A DNA stretch of 64,000 nucleotides from Lachnospiraceae bacterium (lineage in GTDB: Bacteria; Bacillota; Clostridia; Lachnospirales; Lachnospiraceae). The translations under genes and the position numbers were made by a program. Location: positions 1 to 64,000 of the forward strand of contig SVEF01000015.1 in the NCBI GenBank assembly GCA_015057585.1, read 5' to 3'. The notes under the pieces are model-generated. The model saw only the letters and a program-made list of their open reading frames with translations, did not search any database and was not told the DNA's origin. Shown in pieces: positions 25,348 to 35,876 of the stretch; the first letter of the stretch is position 1; each line of letters opens with the position of its first letter.

Positions 25348-26715
25348 ATGGAACAGAAGAGATATTTGAAATGGTATAATATGGTCGGATATGGGTCGGG
25401 AGATATTGCCGGTAATGTAGTATATGCGTTTCTGACCTTCTTCATTATGATTTATTTGACCGATACAATCGGTCTGAACTCTGGCATTGTCGGCACCTTA
25501 ATGGCAGTGGCCAAAATCTTCGACGGCATTTCGGATGTCTTCTTTGGTTCCCTTATTGATAAGACGAAAACCAAAATGGGTAAGGCACGTCCTTGGATGC
25601 TTTTCCCTTATCTGGGGTGCGGAGTATGCTTGTTTGCTGTATTTGCCATTCCTACGTCATGGGGCAAGGTTGCTCAGTATACTTTCTTCTTCATTTTCTA
25701 TGTGATGCTGAATGCTGGTTTTTATACTGCAAATAACATTGCTTACTCGGCACTGACCGCTCTTGTTACCAAAAATGAGGATGAACGAGTTCAGTTGGGA
25801 TCCCTGCGCTTTGTCTTTGCGTTTACGACAAGTACTATTATTCAGGCGGTTACATTCGGTCTGGTGGAACATTTCGGAAATACTGCCCAGGCTTGGAGAA
25901 TGGTTGCGCTCATTTATGTTATTATCGGCATTATCTCCAATACGGTTTCGGTTCTGTCTTTAAAAGAACTGCCCGAGGATGAAAACGAACCTGAGAAGGA
26001 GAACGAGGCTTCTGAAGAAAGGTATTCCTTGCGTCAGGCTGCCGGTCTTCTGATTAAAAATAAGTTCTATCTGCTGATTTTGGGGGTCTATCTGTTGACT
26101 CAGCTGTACACCGCATTTACCGGTGTTGGTACTTATTATATGACGTATGTTTTAGGTGATAAGGATTTAATGGGTAGATTTGCCACCGCATTAAATGTCC
26201 CAATGATTATTGGTCTTTTGCTTGTGCCGGTACTTATTGCAAAGTTAGGAGGTATGTATAAGCTGAACTACCGCGGTTACGCTTTGGCTACTATCGCAAG
26301 AGTTTTGGTAATTGTAGCAGCTTATTTGGGTAATATTCCTATGATGTTGATTTTTACTGCAATTGCATCTTTTGGTATGTGTCCATTGCAGGGTGATTTG
26401 AATGCAGTGATTGCCTCTGCCTCTGACTATACTTATTTGACTACAGGTAAACGTATCGACGGCACGATGTATTCTTGTACTTCTTTAGGTGTTAAGATTG
26501 GTGGTGGACTGGGGACTGCAATTTCCGGTTGGTTACTGGCTGCGGCCGGTTTCATTGAGGGTGGTGTAGCAGTTCAGCCGGAATCTGTTCTCTCTATGCT
26601 GAATGTTATGTATTTGTGGTTGCCTGCTATCTTCTGCGCACTGGTTACTTTCCTTTTGACAAAGTTAAACGTAGAAAAGGCAAATGCATTGCTCTTAAAA
26701 GAAAAGCAAAAATAA
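25348..26715 (+). CDS. GPH-family glycoside:cation symporter
   Basis: 455 residues with 12 predicted membrane segments. Features of the melibiose/lactose GPH family: YGSGDIAGNVVYAFLTFFIMIYLTDTIG at the N-terminus, DVFFGSLIDKTKTKMGKARPWML with the conserved D and KxG-x-xRPW loop, and QAAGLLIKN before helix 7. No C-terminal IIA domain is attached. It is followed after 12 bases by a second beta-galactosidase, so it probably imports lactose or a related galactoside by cation symport, a second route next to the ABC importer. Confidence 0.9.
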   Translation: MEQKRYLKWYNMVGYGSGDIAGNVVYAFLTFFIMIYLTDTIGLNSGIVGTLMAVAKIFDGISDVFFGSLIDKTKTKMGKARPWMLFPYLGCGVCLFAVFAIPTSWGKVAQYTFFFIFYVMLNAGFYTANNIAYSALTALVTKNEDERVQLGSLRFVFAFTTSTIIQAVTFGLVEHFGNTAQAWRMVALIYVIIGIISNTVSVLSLKELPEDENEPEKENEASEERYSLRQAAGLLIKNKFYLLILGVYLLTQLYTAFTGVGTYYMTYVLGDKDLMGRFATALNVPMIIGLLLVPVLIAKLGGMYKLNYRGYALATIARVLVIVAAYLGNIPMMLIFTAIASFGMCPLQGDLNAVIASASDYTYLTTGKRIDGTMYSCTSLGVKIGGGLGTAISGWLLAAAGFIEGGVAVQPESVLSMLNVMYLWLPAIFCALVTFLLTKLNVEKANALLLKEKQK

Positions 26716-29298
<2,583 letters not shown>

Positions 29299-29326
29299 TA
29301 AAATAAAACATGATATATGGCAATCG

Positions 29327-29343
29327 CTTAACTAACGGTTAAG
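29327..29343 (+). promoter_or_regulatory. Operator-like inverted repeat
   Basis: CTTAACTAACGGTTAAG: CTTAAC and GTTAAG form a perfect inverted repeat with a 5-base centre. It shares CGGTTAAG with the LacI operator at 8911-8924, with three extra bases in the centre. It lies after a gene end and before a terminator, an odd place for an operator. Confidence 0.45.
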
Positions 29344-29362
29344 GAAAGTAAGTAAAATAATG

Positions 29363-29407
29363 AAATCTCCGTTTGGAACATAACAGTTCTGAACGGAGAT
29401 TTTTTTG
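29363..29407 (+). terminator. Strong terminator after the second beta-galactosidase
   Basis: AAATCTCCGTT pairs with AACGGAGATTT, with an inner GGAAC/GTTCT stem, followed by TTTTT. The stretch 29408-29530 after it holds nothing recognisable. Confidence 0.9.
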
Positions 29408-29530
29408 TGGGCAAACGTGTGAGAAAGTCAGGCGGGGAATGGAGTTACGGAGAAAAAGCAATTGGATTTTGGTGAGAAGGGTTAGGTAGAAGCAATATGG
29501 AAAGGTGGGGGCCAATGATTAAAAAAGGTA

Positions 29531-29559
29531 TTGATTAGTCGAAGAATATATAATATAAT
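29531..29559 (+). promoter_or_regulatory. Promoter of the GNAT gene at 29603
   Basis: TTGATT and TATAAT with 17 bases between. It places transcription start near 29566, which rules out a protein start at 29531 and supports ATG at 29603. Confidence 0.65.
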
Positions 29560-29602
29560 CAAAAAGAACATAAGTTCGATGAGCATAAGAGAGGTGTGTA
29601 TT

Positions 29603-30169
29603 ATGCGAGATGTATATGAATATTGTCCGGAATTTGAAAATGAGAAGTTTTTATTGCGATTGATTTCTGCAGAGGATAGCAATGATTTATTAAAGGTATA
29701 TTCGGATGTGGATGCGGTACCTTTCTTTAACAGCGATAATTGTAATGGGGATGACTTCTATTACAAGACCTTAGAACGAATGAAACAAGCGGTTGACTTT
29801 TGGATTTTCTCCTATAACGAGAGATATTTCGTGAGATGGACGATTGTTGATAAAGAGAAAAAGGAAGCCGTAGGAACCATAGAATTATTCCACAGAGAGG
29901 CAGATGAACATTTTTATGAGTGCGGTTTATTACGTTTGGATTTGCGCAGTGATTACGAAAATGCCGGTCAGATTGCAGACATTATTTCACTCATAAAAGA
30001 TACCACATATGATTTGTTTTACTGTAACATAATTGCTACCAAAGCTGTGCCGGAAGCAACAGAAAGACTACAGGCTTTGTGTGAACTTGGGTTTGTTCCT
30101 GCTGACAAGATAATTATCAGTAAAGACGGAACAAAGTATGGCGATTACTATATTTTAGAAAATAAATAG
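29603..30169 (+). CDS. GNAT acetyltransferase, RimL-like
   Basis: 188 residues. FLLRLISAEDSNDLLKVYSDVDAVPFF is the usual RimL-type opening, and VGTIELFHREADEHFYECGLLRLDLRSDYENAGQIADIISL is the acetyl-CoA-binding part, with a diverged Q/R-x-x-G-x-G loop (YENAGQ). The substrate is unknown. AGAGGTG precedes the ATG. It opens a run of small genes up to the broken Nudix gene at 32099, all closely spaced on one strand. Confidence 0.75.
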   Translation: MRDVYEYCPEFENEKFLLRLISAEDSNDLLKVYSDVDAVPFFNSDNCNGDDFYYKTLERMKQAVDFWIFSYNERYFVRWTIVDKEKKEAVGTIELFHREADEHFYECGLLRLDLRSDYENAGQIADIISLIKDTTYDLFYCNIIATKAVPEATERLQALCELGFVPADKIIISKDGTKYGDYYILENK

Positions 30170-30191
30170 ATGAGGAGCGAAAATATTACAT

Positions 30192-30569
30192 ATGGAAGTG
30201 CAAGATATTAAAACCTATTGTTTAAGTAAACAAGGAGCATATGAAGACTGTCCGTTCGGTGAAGTTCCTATTTGCTATAAGCTGAACGGAAAAATCTTTG
30301 CACAGTTGTACCCATATGAGTATGACTATAAAATTACTTTGAAGTGCACTGCGGATGCGGGACAGTTTTACAGAATGGTGTATCCCGGAAAAGTGATAAG
30401 GGGATATCATTGTCCGCCGGTACAGCAACCATACTGGAATACGATTTATTTGAACGATTTTCCGGAGGAAGAATTACTAAATATGATTGACCACGCTTAT
30501 GAGACGGTGTTTCATAGTTTTAGTAAAAAGGTACAGAAGCAGATAAGTCAGAGCACACGGAGGGCATAG
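30192..30569 (+). CDS. MmcQ/YjbR-family protein
   Basis: 125 residues. YCLSKQGAYEDCPFGEVPICYKLNGKIFAQLYP and NTIYLNDFPEEELLNMIDHAYETV match the MmcQ/YjbR (CyaY-fold) family, a small DNA-binding-like domain of unclear role. TGAGGAG precedes the ATG. It lies two bases before the next gene. Confidence 0.85.
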   Translation: MEVQDIKTYCLSKQGAYEDCPFGEVPICYKLNGKIFAQLYPYEYDYKITLKCTADAGQFYRMVYPGKVIRGYHCPPVQQPYWNTIYLNDFPEEELLNMIDHAYETVFHSFSKKVQKQISQSTRRA

Positions 30570-30571
30570 GA

Positions 30572-31273
30572 ATGAAATTCGTCTGGGAACATAATGGAAA
30601 TGATACGTTACTCTACTCCGTTGATTGCGTCGGAGCATATACCAGAGGAGAAAATCTTGACGTTGCCATTAGTAAGGTAAAAAAAGAAATAGAAGCATAT
30701 TCCCTTTGGAAAAATCAAAAAGTGGAACAAGATTTTGAAATTGAAATCATTCAGGAAAAGAACAGTGATTTGCAGATTGCAGATGCGGATTCCGATGTTC
30801 TTTTTGATTCGGAAAAAGAACCTTTATCACGGAAAGAGTATGAAGAATTGAAAACACTGGTACTGAAATCGGCAAGTGATTTTTATTCCTTATATTCGGC
30901 TATTCCTGACAAAAACGAAAGTTGTATGCCTTTGAGGAAAACATTTTATGGTACCGTTCCGAGAACAGCACAAGATATGTATGAGCACACGAAAAGTGTA
31001 AACGCCTACTATTTCGGAGAAATCGGTATTGAGGCAGACAATGAAGGAACCATATATGATTGCAGAAAAAGAGGCTTCGAACTTTTGGAACGTACGGAAG
31101 GTTTTCTTGAGAATCCGGTGATAGAAGGTAGCTATGATGAACTGTGGTCATTACGCAAAATGATGAGGCGTTTCTTGTGGCATGATAGAATCCATGCAAA
31201 GGCAATGTACCGGATGGCAGTAAAAACTTTTGGGAAAGATAATGTGCCGAACAGTTTTAAGTTTATGATTTAA
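30572..31273 (+). CDS. DinB-like metal-binding protein
   Basis: 233 residues. The N-terminal 70 residues look like a small beta-alpha domain (LYSVDCVGAYTRGENLDVAISKVKKEI), somewhat HicB-like. The remainder is a four-helix DinB/YfiT-like bundle: MYEHTKSVNAYYF carries the first ligand histidine and RRFLWHDRIHAKAMYRM the H-x3-H pair. DinB-like proteins bind Ni, Zn or Fe and often act as thiol transferases. It is tightly linked to the MmcQ/YjbR gene. The exact reaction is not visible. Confidence 0.75.
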   Translation: MKFVWEHNGNDTLLYSVDCVGAYTRGENLDVAISKVKKEIEAYSLWKNQKVEQDFEIEIIQEKNSDLQIADADSDVLFDSEKEPLSRKEYEELKTLVLKSASDFYSLYSAIPDKNESCMPLRKTFYGTVPRTAQDMYEHTKSVNAYYFGEIGIEADNEGTIYDCRKRGFELLERTEGFLENPVIEGSYDELWSLRKMMRRFLWHDRIHAKAMYRMAVKTFGKDNVPNSFKFMI

Positions 31274-31284
31274 AGGGGATTACC

Positions 31285-32088
31285 ATGAATTATAAAACCG
31301 GGAAAATAGCCAATCAAATTATAGCATTACAAAACGAGGATGGTACTTGGGGAAGTGAATTTCATTCCTTATCCGTACCGAATAATAAAAAGCCATTGAC
31401 AACCGAGCAGGCATTACGCCGTTTGAAACATCTGGGATTCACAATCGATGATGAGCCTATTAGAAAGGCGGTGGATTGCATGGTGGCATGCTTAAACGGA
31501 GAACGACGGATTGACAATTACAGAGAAAAGACAAGGGATTGGGATCTGTTTACCAAACTTATGTTATCTACTTGGGTAAAAATATTTGAGCCGGGGAACA
31601 AAACAGCACTGGAATGTGCAGCATATTGGGCAAATGAGATAGAAGAGGATTTTGCAAGAGGTAAATATGACAGCGATACCAAAGAAGTGGATTTTGTCAC
31701 ATTTTATGAGATGAATCTATTACAGGGCCTTTTGAGTGAAGAAACAGAAAATCGCATGTTGGACTATGTGATAAACCATGAAAAAGGGATTTACTACATT
31801 TATGGAAAAAGAATCCATGAGTTGCCGACTACGTTTCAGTCTGTGGAAACCAGCCGTTATTTAGAAGCAATTGATATTTTGGCAGGCTATAGACTGGCGA
31901 AAGGGAAATTGGACTTTGTTATTCAGTGGTTGGAAGAAAACAAAGATGAAAATGGGCAATGGGATTTAGGCCCAAAGGTAAAAGATAATCTTTATTTTCC
32001 ACTTTCCGACTCGTGGAGAACTGCCGAATGCAGAAGGGCAGATTGCACAGAAAAGATTACTGCTATCTTGAGTAAATTACGATCGTAG
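31285..32088 (+). CDS. Hypothetical alpha/alpha-toroid-like protein
   Basis: 267 residues, not assigned to a family with certainty. IANQIIALQNEDGTWGSEFHSL and LDFVIQWLEENKDENGQWDLG are QxxDGxW-type repeats as in prenyltransferase and squalene-cyclase toroids. There is no DxDD or CxxxC catalytic signature, so terpene chemistry is not supported. No signal peptide. It sits between the DinB-like gene and the Nudix fragment, all with spacing near 10 bases. Confidence 0.65.
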   Translation: MNYKTGKIANQIIALQNEDGTWGSEFHSLSVPNNKKPLTTEQALRRLKHLGFTIDDEPIRKAVDCMVACLNGERRIDNYREKTRDWDLFTKLMLSTWVKIFEPGNKTALECAAYWANEIEEDFARGKYDSDTKEVDFVTFYEMNLLQGLLSEETENRMLDYVINHEKGIYYIYGKRIHELPTTFQSVETSRYLEAIDILAGYRLAKGKLDFVIQWLEENKDENGQWDLGPKVKDNLYFPLSDSWRTAECRRADCTEKITAILSKLRS

Positions 32089-32098
32089 GAGATGAACC

Positions 32099-32392
32099 AT
32101 GAACAAAGACCGGATATTTACCACAGAAGAATATACCTGTGACTTAAGAGTCGCTGCGGTGATGGTAAAGGATAATAAAATCCTGGTACAGCGGGAGAAA
32201 GAAGGCAACGAGTATGCATTGCCGGGAGGTCACGTGAAAATTGGTGAGACATTGGAAGCCGGACTCATCCGGGAGACGATGGAAGAAATGGGCGTACAAA
32301 TAGAATGCAAGAAGTTGCTATGGAGCGAAGAATGTTTTTGGGAATGGAACGGCAGACCTCGGTGGTCTTGCAGAAAGAACTGTAAAGCGTAA
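32099..32392 (+). pseudogene. Truncated Nudix hydrolase fused to foreign tail
   Basis: 97 residues; complete Nudix proteins of this type have 140-160. The Nudix box is intact: GGHVKIGETLEAGLIRETMEEMG. After WSEECFWEWNG the sequence switches to PRWSCRKNCKA, which has no Nudix character. In another frame the same bases (32362-32385) read VVLQKEL-stop, the ending of the GNAT protein at 7044-7544. A deletion thus joined the first two thirds of a Nudix gene to the last codons of a GNAT gene. The product would lack the final strand and helix and is probably inactive. Confidence 0.8.
32362..32385 (+). pseudogene. Remnant 3' end of a GNAT gene
   Basis: Reads VVLQKEL followed by TAA, against TVVVLQKEL-stop at 7521-7544. 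The bases are also similar (GGTGGTCTTGCAGAAAGAAC versus GGTGGTTTTGCAGAAAGAAT). It is out of frame with the Nudix fragment. Confidence 0.65.
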
Positions 32393-32438
32393 ATACAAGG
32401 GTGCAACTGTCAGTTGCTAAAGTTTAAAGCCGCCTTGA

Positions 32439-32467
32439 TAGACATTTTAGAGTGCTACTGCTATAAT
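32439..32467 (+). promoter_or_regulatory. Extended -10 promoter
   Basis: TAGACA and TATAAT with 17 bases between and TG one base before the -10 box. It lies 30 bases before the XRE gene at 32498. Confidence 0.6.
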
Positions 32468-32497
32468 CAAAGCATAAAAATGATTGGGGGCTTGAAG

Positions 32498-33358
32498 ATG
32501 AGTTTAGGAGAAACCATATACAGATTACGCACAGAGAAAAACTTATCGCAGGGTGACCTTGCGGAGATGTTAGAAGTGTCAAGGCAGTCCATTTCGAAAT
32601 GGGAAAACAACAGTGCTGTACCTGACTTGGAGAAGATAGTTAAGTTAAGTGAAATATTTGAAGTAACCTTAGATGAACTTGTAAAAGGAGAAGAGGCACC
32701 TCAAAGAACGGTAAAACCAATAACGGCACCACAGGAAGGAGTGAAACAAGCAGGATTTCCGCCCGGAAAGATAGCCGGAACGATATTGCTTTGTATGGCA
32801 TTCTTTGTGGCAATGATTTTTGGCTTGGCCGGCGCAGGGCTTGGAGGTCTTATATTTGCTTTGCCGTTTTTGACCTGTGGAATTTTGTGTTTTGTGTTGA
32901 AAAGGAATGTTGGACTTTGGTGTGCGTGGGATGTATATGTACTGTTTGACATCTATTTGTCCTACGCAACGGGTATAAACAGAGCCAATGTGTTACATAC
33001 GCTCCAATGGACACATCAAATGAATTACATGCGGCTGGCATTTGCATGGATTTTAGTAGTAAGCTTGGCCGCAATGATAGCCATTACAGTGGTGCGGTTT
33101 GGGAAAAAGCCATTTGTTTCGGAACAAAAGGGACGTAATAAGCTGATTGTGTCTTGGGTGGTAGTAGCTGCTATACAGGCTGTAGCAATGTTATGGGGAT
33201 ATACGGGACTGTATAAATATCTCGTGGAAAACATTTTTGAAATGGGATTTGTCTACAGATTGATTTCGATAGTACTTAGTTGGTCGAAAATTATTGCATT
33301 TACCGTGGCATTGGTTTTCACGGTACGATTTGTAAAAATGAAAAAGCAGAAAGAATAA
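32498..33358 (+). CDS. XRE-family regulator with membrane domain
   Basis: 286 residues. Residues 1-65 are an XRE helix-turn-helix (ETIYRLRTEKNLSQGDLAEMLEVSRQSISKWENNSAVPDLEKIVKLSEIF). After a short linker come about five hydrophobic segments (IAGTILLCMAFFVAMIFGLAG and others). Such membrane-tethered XRE proteins are common in Firmicutes and may sense membrane or envelope state. ATG at 32498 follows the promoter; longer starts would lie upstream of it. A second protein with the same design is at 42645-43265. Confidence 0.85.
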   Translation: MSLGETIYRLRTEKNLSQGDLAEMLEVSRQSISKWENNSAVPDLEKIVKLSEIFEVTLDELVKGEEAPQRTVKPITAPQEGVKQAGFPPGKIAGTILLCMAFFVAMIFGLAGAGLGGLIFALPFLTCGILCFVLKRNVGLWCAWDVYVLFDIYLSYATGINRANVLHTLQWTHQMNYMRLAFAWILVVSLAAMIAITVVRFGKKPFVSEQKGRNKLIVSWVVVAAIQAVAMLWGYTGLYKYLVENIFEMGFVYRLISIVLSWSKIIAFTVALVFTVRFVKMKKQKE

Positions 33359-33408
33359 ACAGACCGTGCGTAGCCCGGTGATAGGACTCTTACAATACAC
33401 TGAAATCA

Positions 33409-33454
33409 ATGGCGGGTAATTTGGAGGTGCACTTCAAACACCCGCCATATTTTT
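33409..33454 (+). terminator. Rho-independent terminator
   Basis: ATGGCGGGT pairs with ACCCGCCAT over a 22-base loop, followed by ATTTTTG. It separates the XRE gene from the next promoter. Confidence 0.75.
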
Positions 33455-33476
33455 GTGCATCGGTGTCAAAAATATA

Positions 33477-33505
33477 TTGATGCAACGAGACGGCTTTGCT
33501 ATAAT
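33477..33505 (+). promoter_or_regulatory. Extended -10 promoter
   Basis: TTGATG and TATAAT, 17-base spacer, TG one base before the -10 box. It drives the small HTH protein at 33539 and perhaps the two-component genes after it. Confidence 0.65.
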
Positions 33506-33538
33506 GATGTCATAAAAATACTGACACGGGAGGCTGCT

Positions 33539-33808
33539 ATGATAAAAACACTGGAAGAAGCATTAAATTATATCTCTGAACTGGAAGCAGAAAACAAAGC
33601 ATTGCGTGAAGAACTGGAGCAGTTTCGTTTAAAGAAACCGGCCGGACGAAAGAAGCACGATGAAACATGGATGGCTTCCTACAAAGATTTTGCCATCAAA
33701 TATGAGGGTGGTATGACGATTATGGAAATTGTCAACCAAGGGGAAATCAGCAGAAGGACGGCGTACCGTTATAAGGCGTATTATGATGAACTGAAAAAGG
33801 GATTGTAA
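33539..33808 (+). CDS. Small coiled-coil plus HTH protein
   Basis: 89 residues. Residues 1-35 are a leucine- and glutamate-rich coiled coil (LEEALNYISELEAENKALREELEQF), then AGRKKHDETW and a resolvase-like helix-turn-helix (GMTIMEIVNQGEISRRTAYRYKAYYDEL). GGGAGG precedes the ATG. It could be a dimeric DNA-binding protein or a remnant of a transposase or recombinase N-terminus; no catalytic domain is present. It lies 19 bases before the deleted paralogue at 33828. Confidence 0.7.
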   Translation: MIKTLEEALNYISELEAENKALREELEQFRLKKPAGRKKHDETWMASYKDFAIKYEGGMTIMEIVNQGEISRRTAYRYKAYYDELKKGL

Positions 33809-33827
33809 AATCGAAAGAAGGTACGAT

Positions 33828-33968
33828 ATGAAACCAAGAACTGAACTAAGCATGCAACTTTATGACATGCTCATAGAACGTGGTTATCACGAAGAGTTGT
33901 GTGATGCGTTTATCAAGAAAAAGGAAATGGAGCAGGCGCAGGCAAAAATTAATGAGATATATGAATAG
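33828..33968 (+). pseudogene. Internally deleted copy of the gene at 38629
   Basis: 46 codons, MKPRTELSMQLYDMLIERGY then HEELCDAFIKKKEMEQAQ to a stop after INEIYE. It matches the start and the end of the 98-residue protein at 38629-38925 but lacks 42 codons in the middle, an in-frame loss of 126 bases. The shared 3' part is nearly identical base for base. It still has GAAGG and an ATG, so a short peptide could be made. Confidence 0.8.
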
Positions 33969-33993
33969 GGCCTTGGAGTAGAGGATAACGACG

Positions 33994-34698
33994 ATGAAGA
34001 ATAACAAAACATATATTTTGGTTGCAGATGATGAAAAGGAAATAAGGGATATCTTAAAACTTCTGTTAGAGGGCGAAGGCTACGAGGTACGTACAGTAGC
34101 AGACGGACATGCCGTGGTAGAGGCGGCAGCACCGGAGATTGACTTGTACATTTTAGATGTCAATATGCCCGGAATGACAGGATTTGTAGCAACTATGGAA
34201 TTGCGGAAGAAGTATGATACACCGATTATTTTCCTGACGGCGTATTCCGGAGAAATGGATAAGGTTATGGGATTTTCCGCAGGAGCAGACGATTATGTAG
34301 TAAAGCCTTTTTCTAACATGGAACTGCTTATGCGGATAAAGGCGATACTGCGCCGCAGAGAGAAAATAGCGGATGCTCCGGTTTTGTGTGCTGAGAGGAA
34401 GAATCAGATTGCCTTTGGAGATTTGTTGCTTGATTTGGACAATCAGTCGGTACTGCGAGGAGAAGAAGTGATTTCGCTTACGGGGACGGAATTTAAGATA
34501 TTAGAGCTTTTGGTCAGCCATAAGAAAAAGGTATATTCTTTAGATAATATTTATCAAAGTATCTGGGAAGAGGAAGCTGTTGCGGATAGTGCAATTATGG
34601 TACATATCAAGAACATCCGTAAAAAGATTGGTGATGATTCCCGCAATCCAAGGTACATCAAGACTGCGTGGGGAAAGGGATATTATGTGGAAGCATAA
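33994..34698 (+). CDS. OmpR-family response regulator
   Basis: 234 residues. Receiver domain 1-120: LVADDEKEIRD (acid pocket), LYILDVNMPGMTG (phospho-Asp), TAYSGEMDK and YVVKPFS (conserved Lys). Winged-helix output domain 130-234: ISLTGTEFKILELLVSHKKKVYSLDNIYQSIW and IMVHIKNIRKKIGDD. It overlaps the kinase gene by 14 bases. The direct repeats at 35755-35799, ahead of the small membrane gene, are its likely binding site. Confidence 0.93.
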   Translation: MKNNKTYILVADDEKEIRDILKLLLEGEGYEVRTVADGHAVVEAAAPEIDLYILDVNMPGMTGFVATMELRKKYDTPIIFLTAYSGEMDKVMGFSAGADDYVVKPFSNMELLMRIKAILRRREKIADAPVLCAERKNQIAFGDLLLDLDNQSVLRGEEVISLTGTEFKILELLVSHKKKVYSLDNIYQSIWEEEAVADSAIMVHIKNIRKKIGDDSRNPRYIKTAWGKGYYVEA

Positions 34699-35746
34699 AG
34701 AGGCAAAGAAACAGGAGAAAAAGAAATTTGACCGGAAATTATCTAAGGAGATTCTGGGAATATTTGCCCGTACGCTTTTGATAGCAGTAATCAGTTTTTT
34801 GGTTTTGAATGAGGCTGCAAACCGGCTTGTATTGCATTATGTGGAAACAGAGATATTGGCAATATCGGAATATCAGCTGATTGATATACAGTATGGAATC
34901 CTGGGAATCAGCTTTTTGTCAGGGATTGCTTTGTTCTTGGCTCTGTTCCTGACTCTGGTTGGGGAACGGCTGGCCTATATCGGGGATATCGTGAAAGGAA
35001 TTGATGCATTAAGACGTCATGACTGGGAACATGAGATTCCTTTGCGTGGAGAAAATGAGTTGACGGAGCTGGCATTTTTTATCAATCAGTTTTCGCGGGA
35101 AGAACAGGCCTTCCAGGAACGGGAGAAGCGCATGAAGGAAGAGAAAATTACTTTAATCCGTTCTCTTTCGCATGACATAAGAACTCCGTTAACTTCGCTG
35201 CTGTCTTATTCTGAATTCATGAAACAAAAAGAGAGTCTGACCGCAGAAGAAATGAACAAGTACATGGATTTGGTAGAACAAAAATCACGTCAGATTAAGG
35301 TATTAACGGAGCAACTTTTAGATGGCGGGAATCGCCGGACGGAACTGATGGAGGACGGAAGATTTCTGATGGAGCAGTTGGTGGATGAATGGGCAACGGA
35401 ACTGGAAGAGGATTATACTCTTGAAATTTCTCTTAAAGAATGCCCGGATTTTTCCGGTGAATTTGATGTGCAGGAATTGAGACGCATTTTTGATAATCTG
35501 GCTTCCAATATCCGCAAGTATGCAGAAGAATCCGCACCGGTCTCCCTATGTGTGAAAGAGAAGGATGGTCGGTTATGTATTGTTCAGTCGAACGCATGTA
35601 AGCAAGAGACAGAGAAAGTAGAAAGTACAAAAATCGGTATTGCCAGTATACGTAAAGTTGCAGAACAGTATGGCGGAACGGCAACGGTTTTTTATACAGA
35701 GCAGAACTTTTCTATCGAAATTACCTTGTGCAAAATAAATGCCTAA
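34685..35746 (+). CDS. Sensor histidine kinase with incomplete ATP site
   Basis: 353 residues. Two membrane helices near residues 22-42 and 70-92 enclose a short outside loop, so sensing is probably in the membrane. A HAMP-like linker is followed by the H-box SLSHDIRTPLTSLLSYSEFM. The ATPase domain has an N-box (IFDNLASNIRKYAEES) and a G2-like GIASIRKVAEQYGG, but the usual D-x-G-x-G G1 box is replaced by VQSNACKQETEKVE. This weak form recurs in bacitracin- and antibiotic-sensing kinases of Firmicutes. ATG at 34685 lies inside the regulator gene with AAAGGGA upstream. Confidence 0.88.
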   Translation: MWKHKEAKKQEKKKFDRKLSKEILGIFARTLLIAVISFLVLNEAANRLVLHYVETEILAISEYQLIDIQYGILGISFLSGIALFLALFLTLVGERLAYIGDIVKGIDALRRHDWEHEIPLRGENELTELAFFINQFSREEQAFQEREKRMKEEKITLIRSLSHDIRTPLTSLLSYSEFMKQKESLTAEEMNKYMDLVEQKSRQIKVLTEQLLDGGNRRTELMEDGRFLMEQLVDEWATELEEDYTLEISLKECPDFSGEFDVQELRRIFDNLASNIRKYAEESAPVSLCVKEKDGRLCIVQSNACKQETEKVESTKIGIASIRKVAEQYGGTATVFYTEQNFSIEITLCKINA

Positions 35747-35754
35747 TGAAAAGA

Positions 35755-35799
35755 AATCTTCAGAATTTCTTTAGAATTACCTTGCATATTTCTTTAGAA
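35755..35799 (+). repeat. Direct repeats, candidate response-regulator site
   Basis: TTTCTTTAGAA occurs at 35766-35776 and 35789-35799, and a weaker copy (AATCTTCAGAA) at 35755-35765. The starts are 11 and 23 bases apart, one and two helical turns, as expected for an OmpR-type dimer. It lies after the kinase gene and about 80 bases before the gene at 35877. Confidence 0.6.
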
Positions 35800-35876
35800 G
35801 TTTTCATTAAAATGAACTTGTAAAAAACAAACAGGGAACAACGGTTCTCGCCAGATAAGAAAGTGAGGTAACAAAC

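Noticed and set aside
31285-32088. Terpene cyclase or prenyltransferase
   Set aside because: The QxxDGxW-like repeats are present but no catalytic DxDD or metal site is seen.
33455-33538. Longer start for the small HTH gene
   Set aside because: The region is the promoter (33477-33505); GGGAGG sits before the ATG at 33539.
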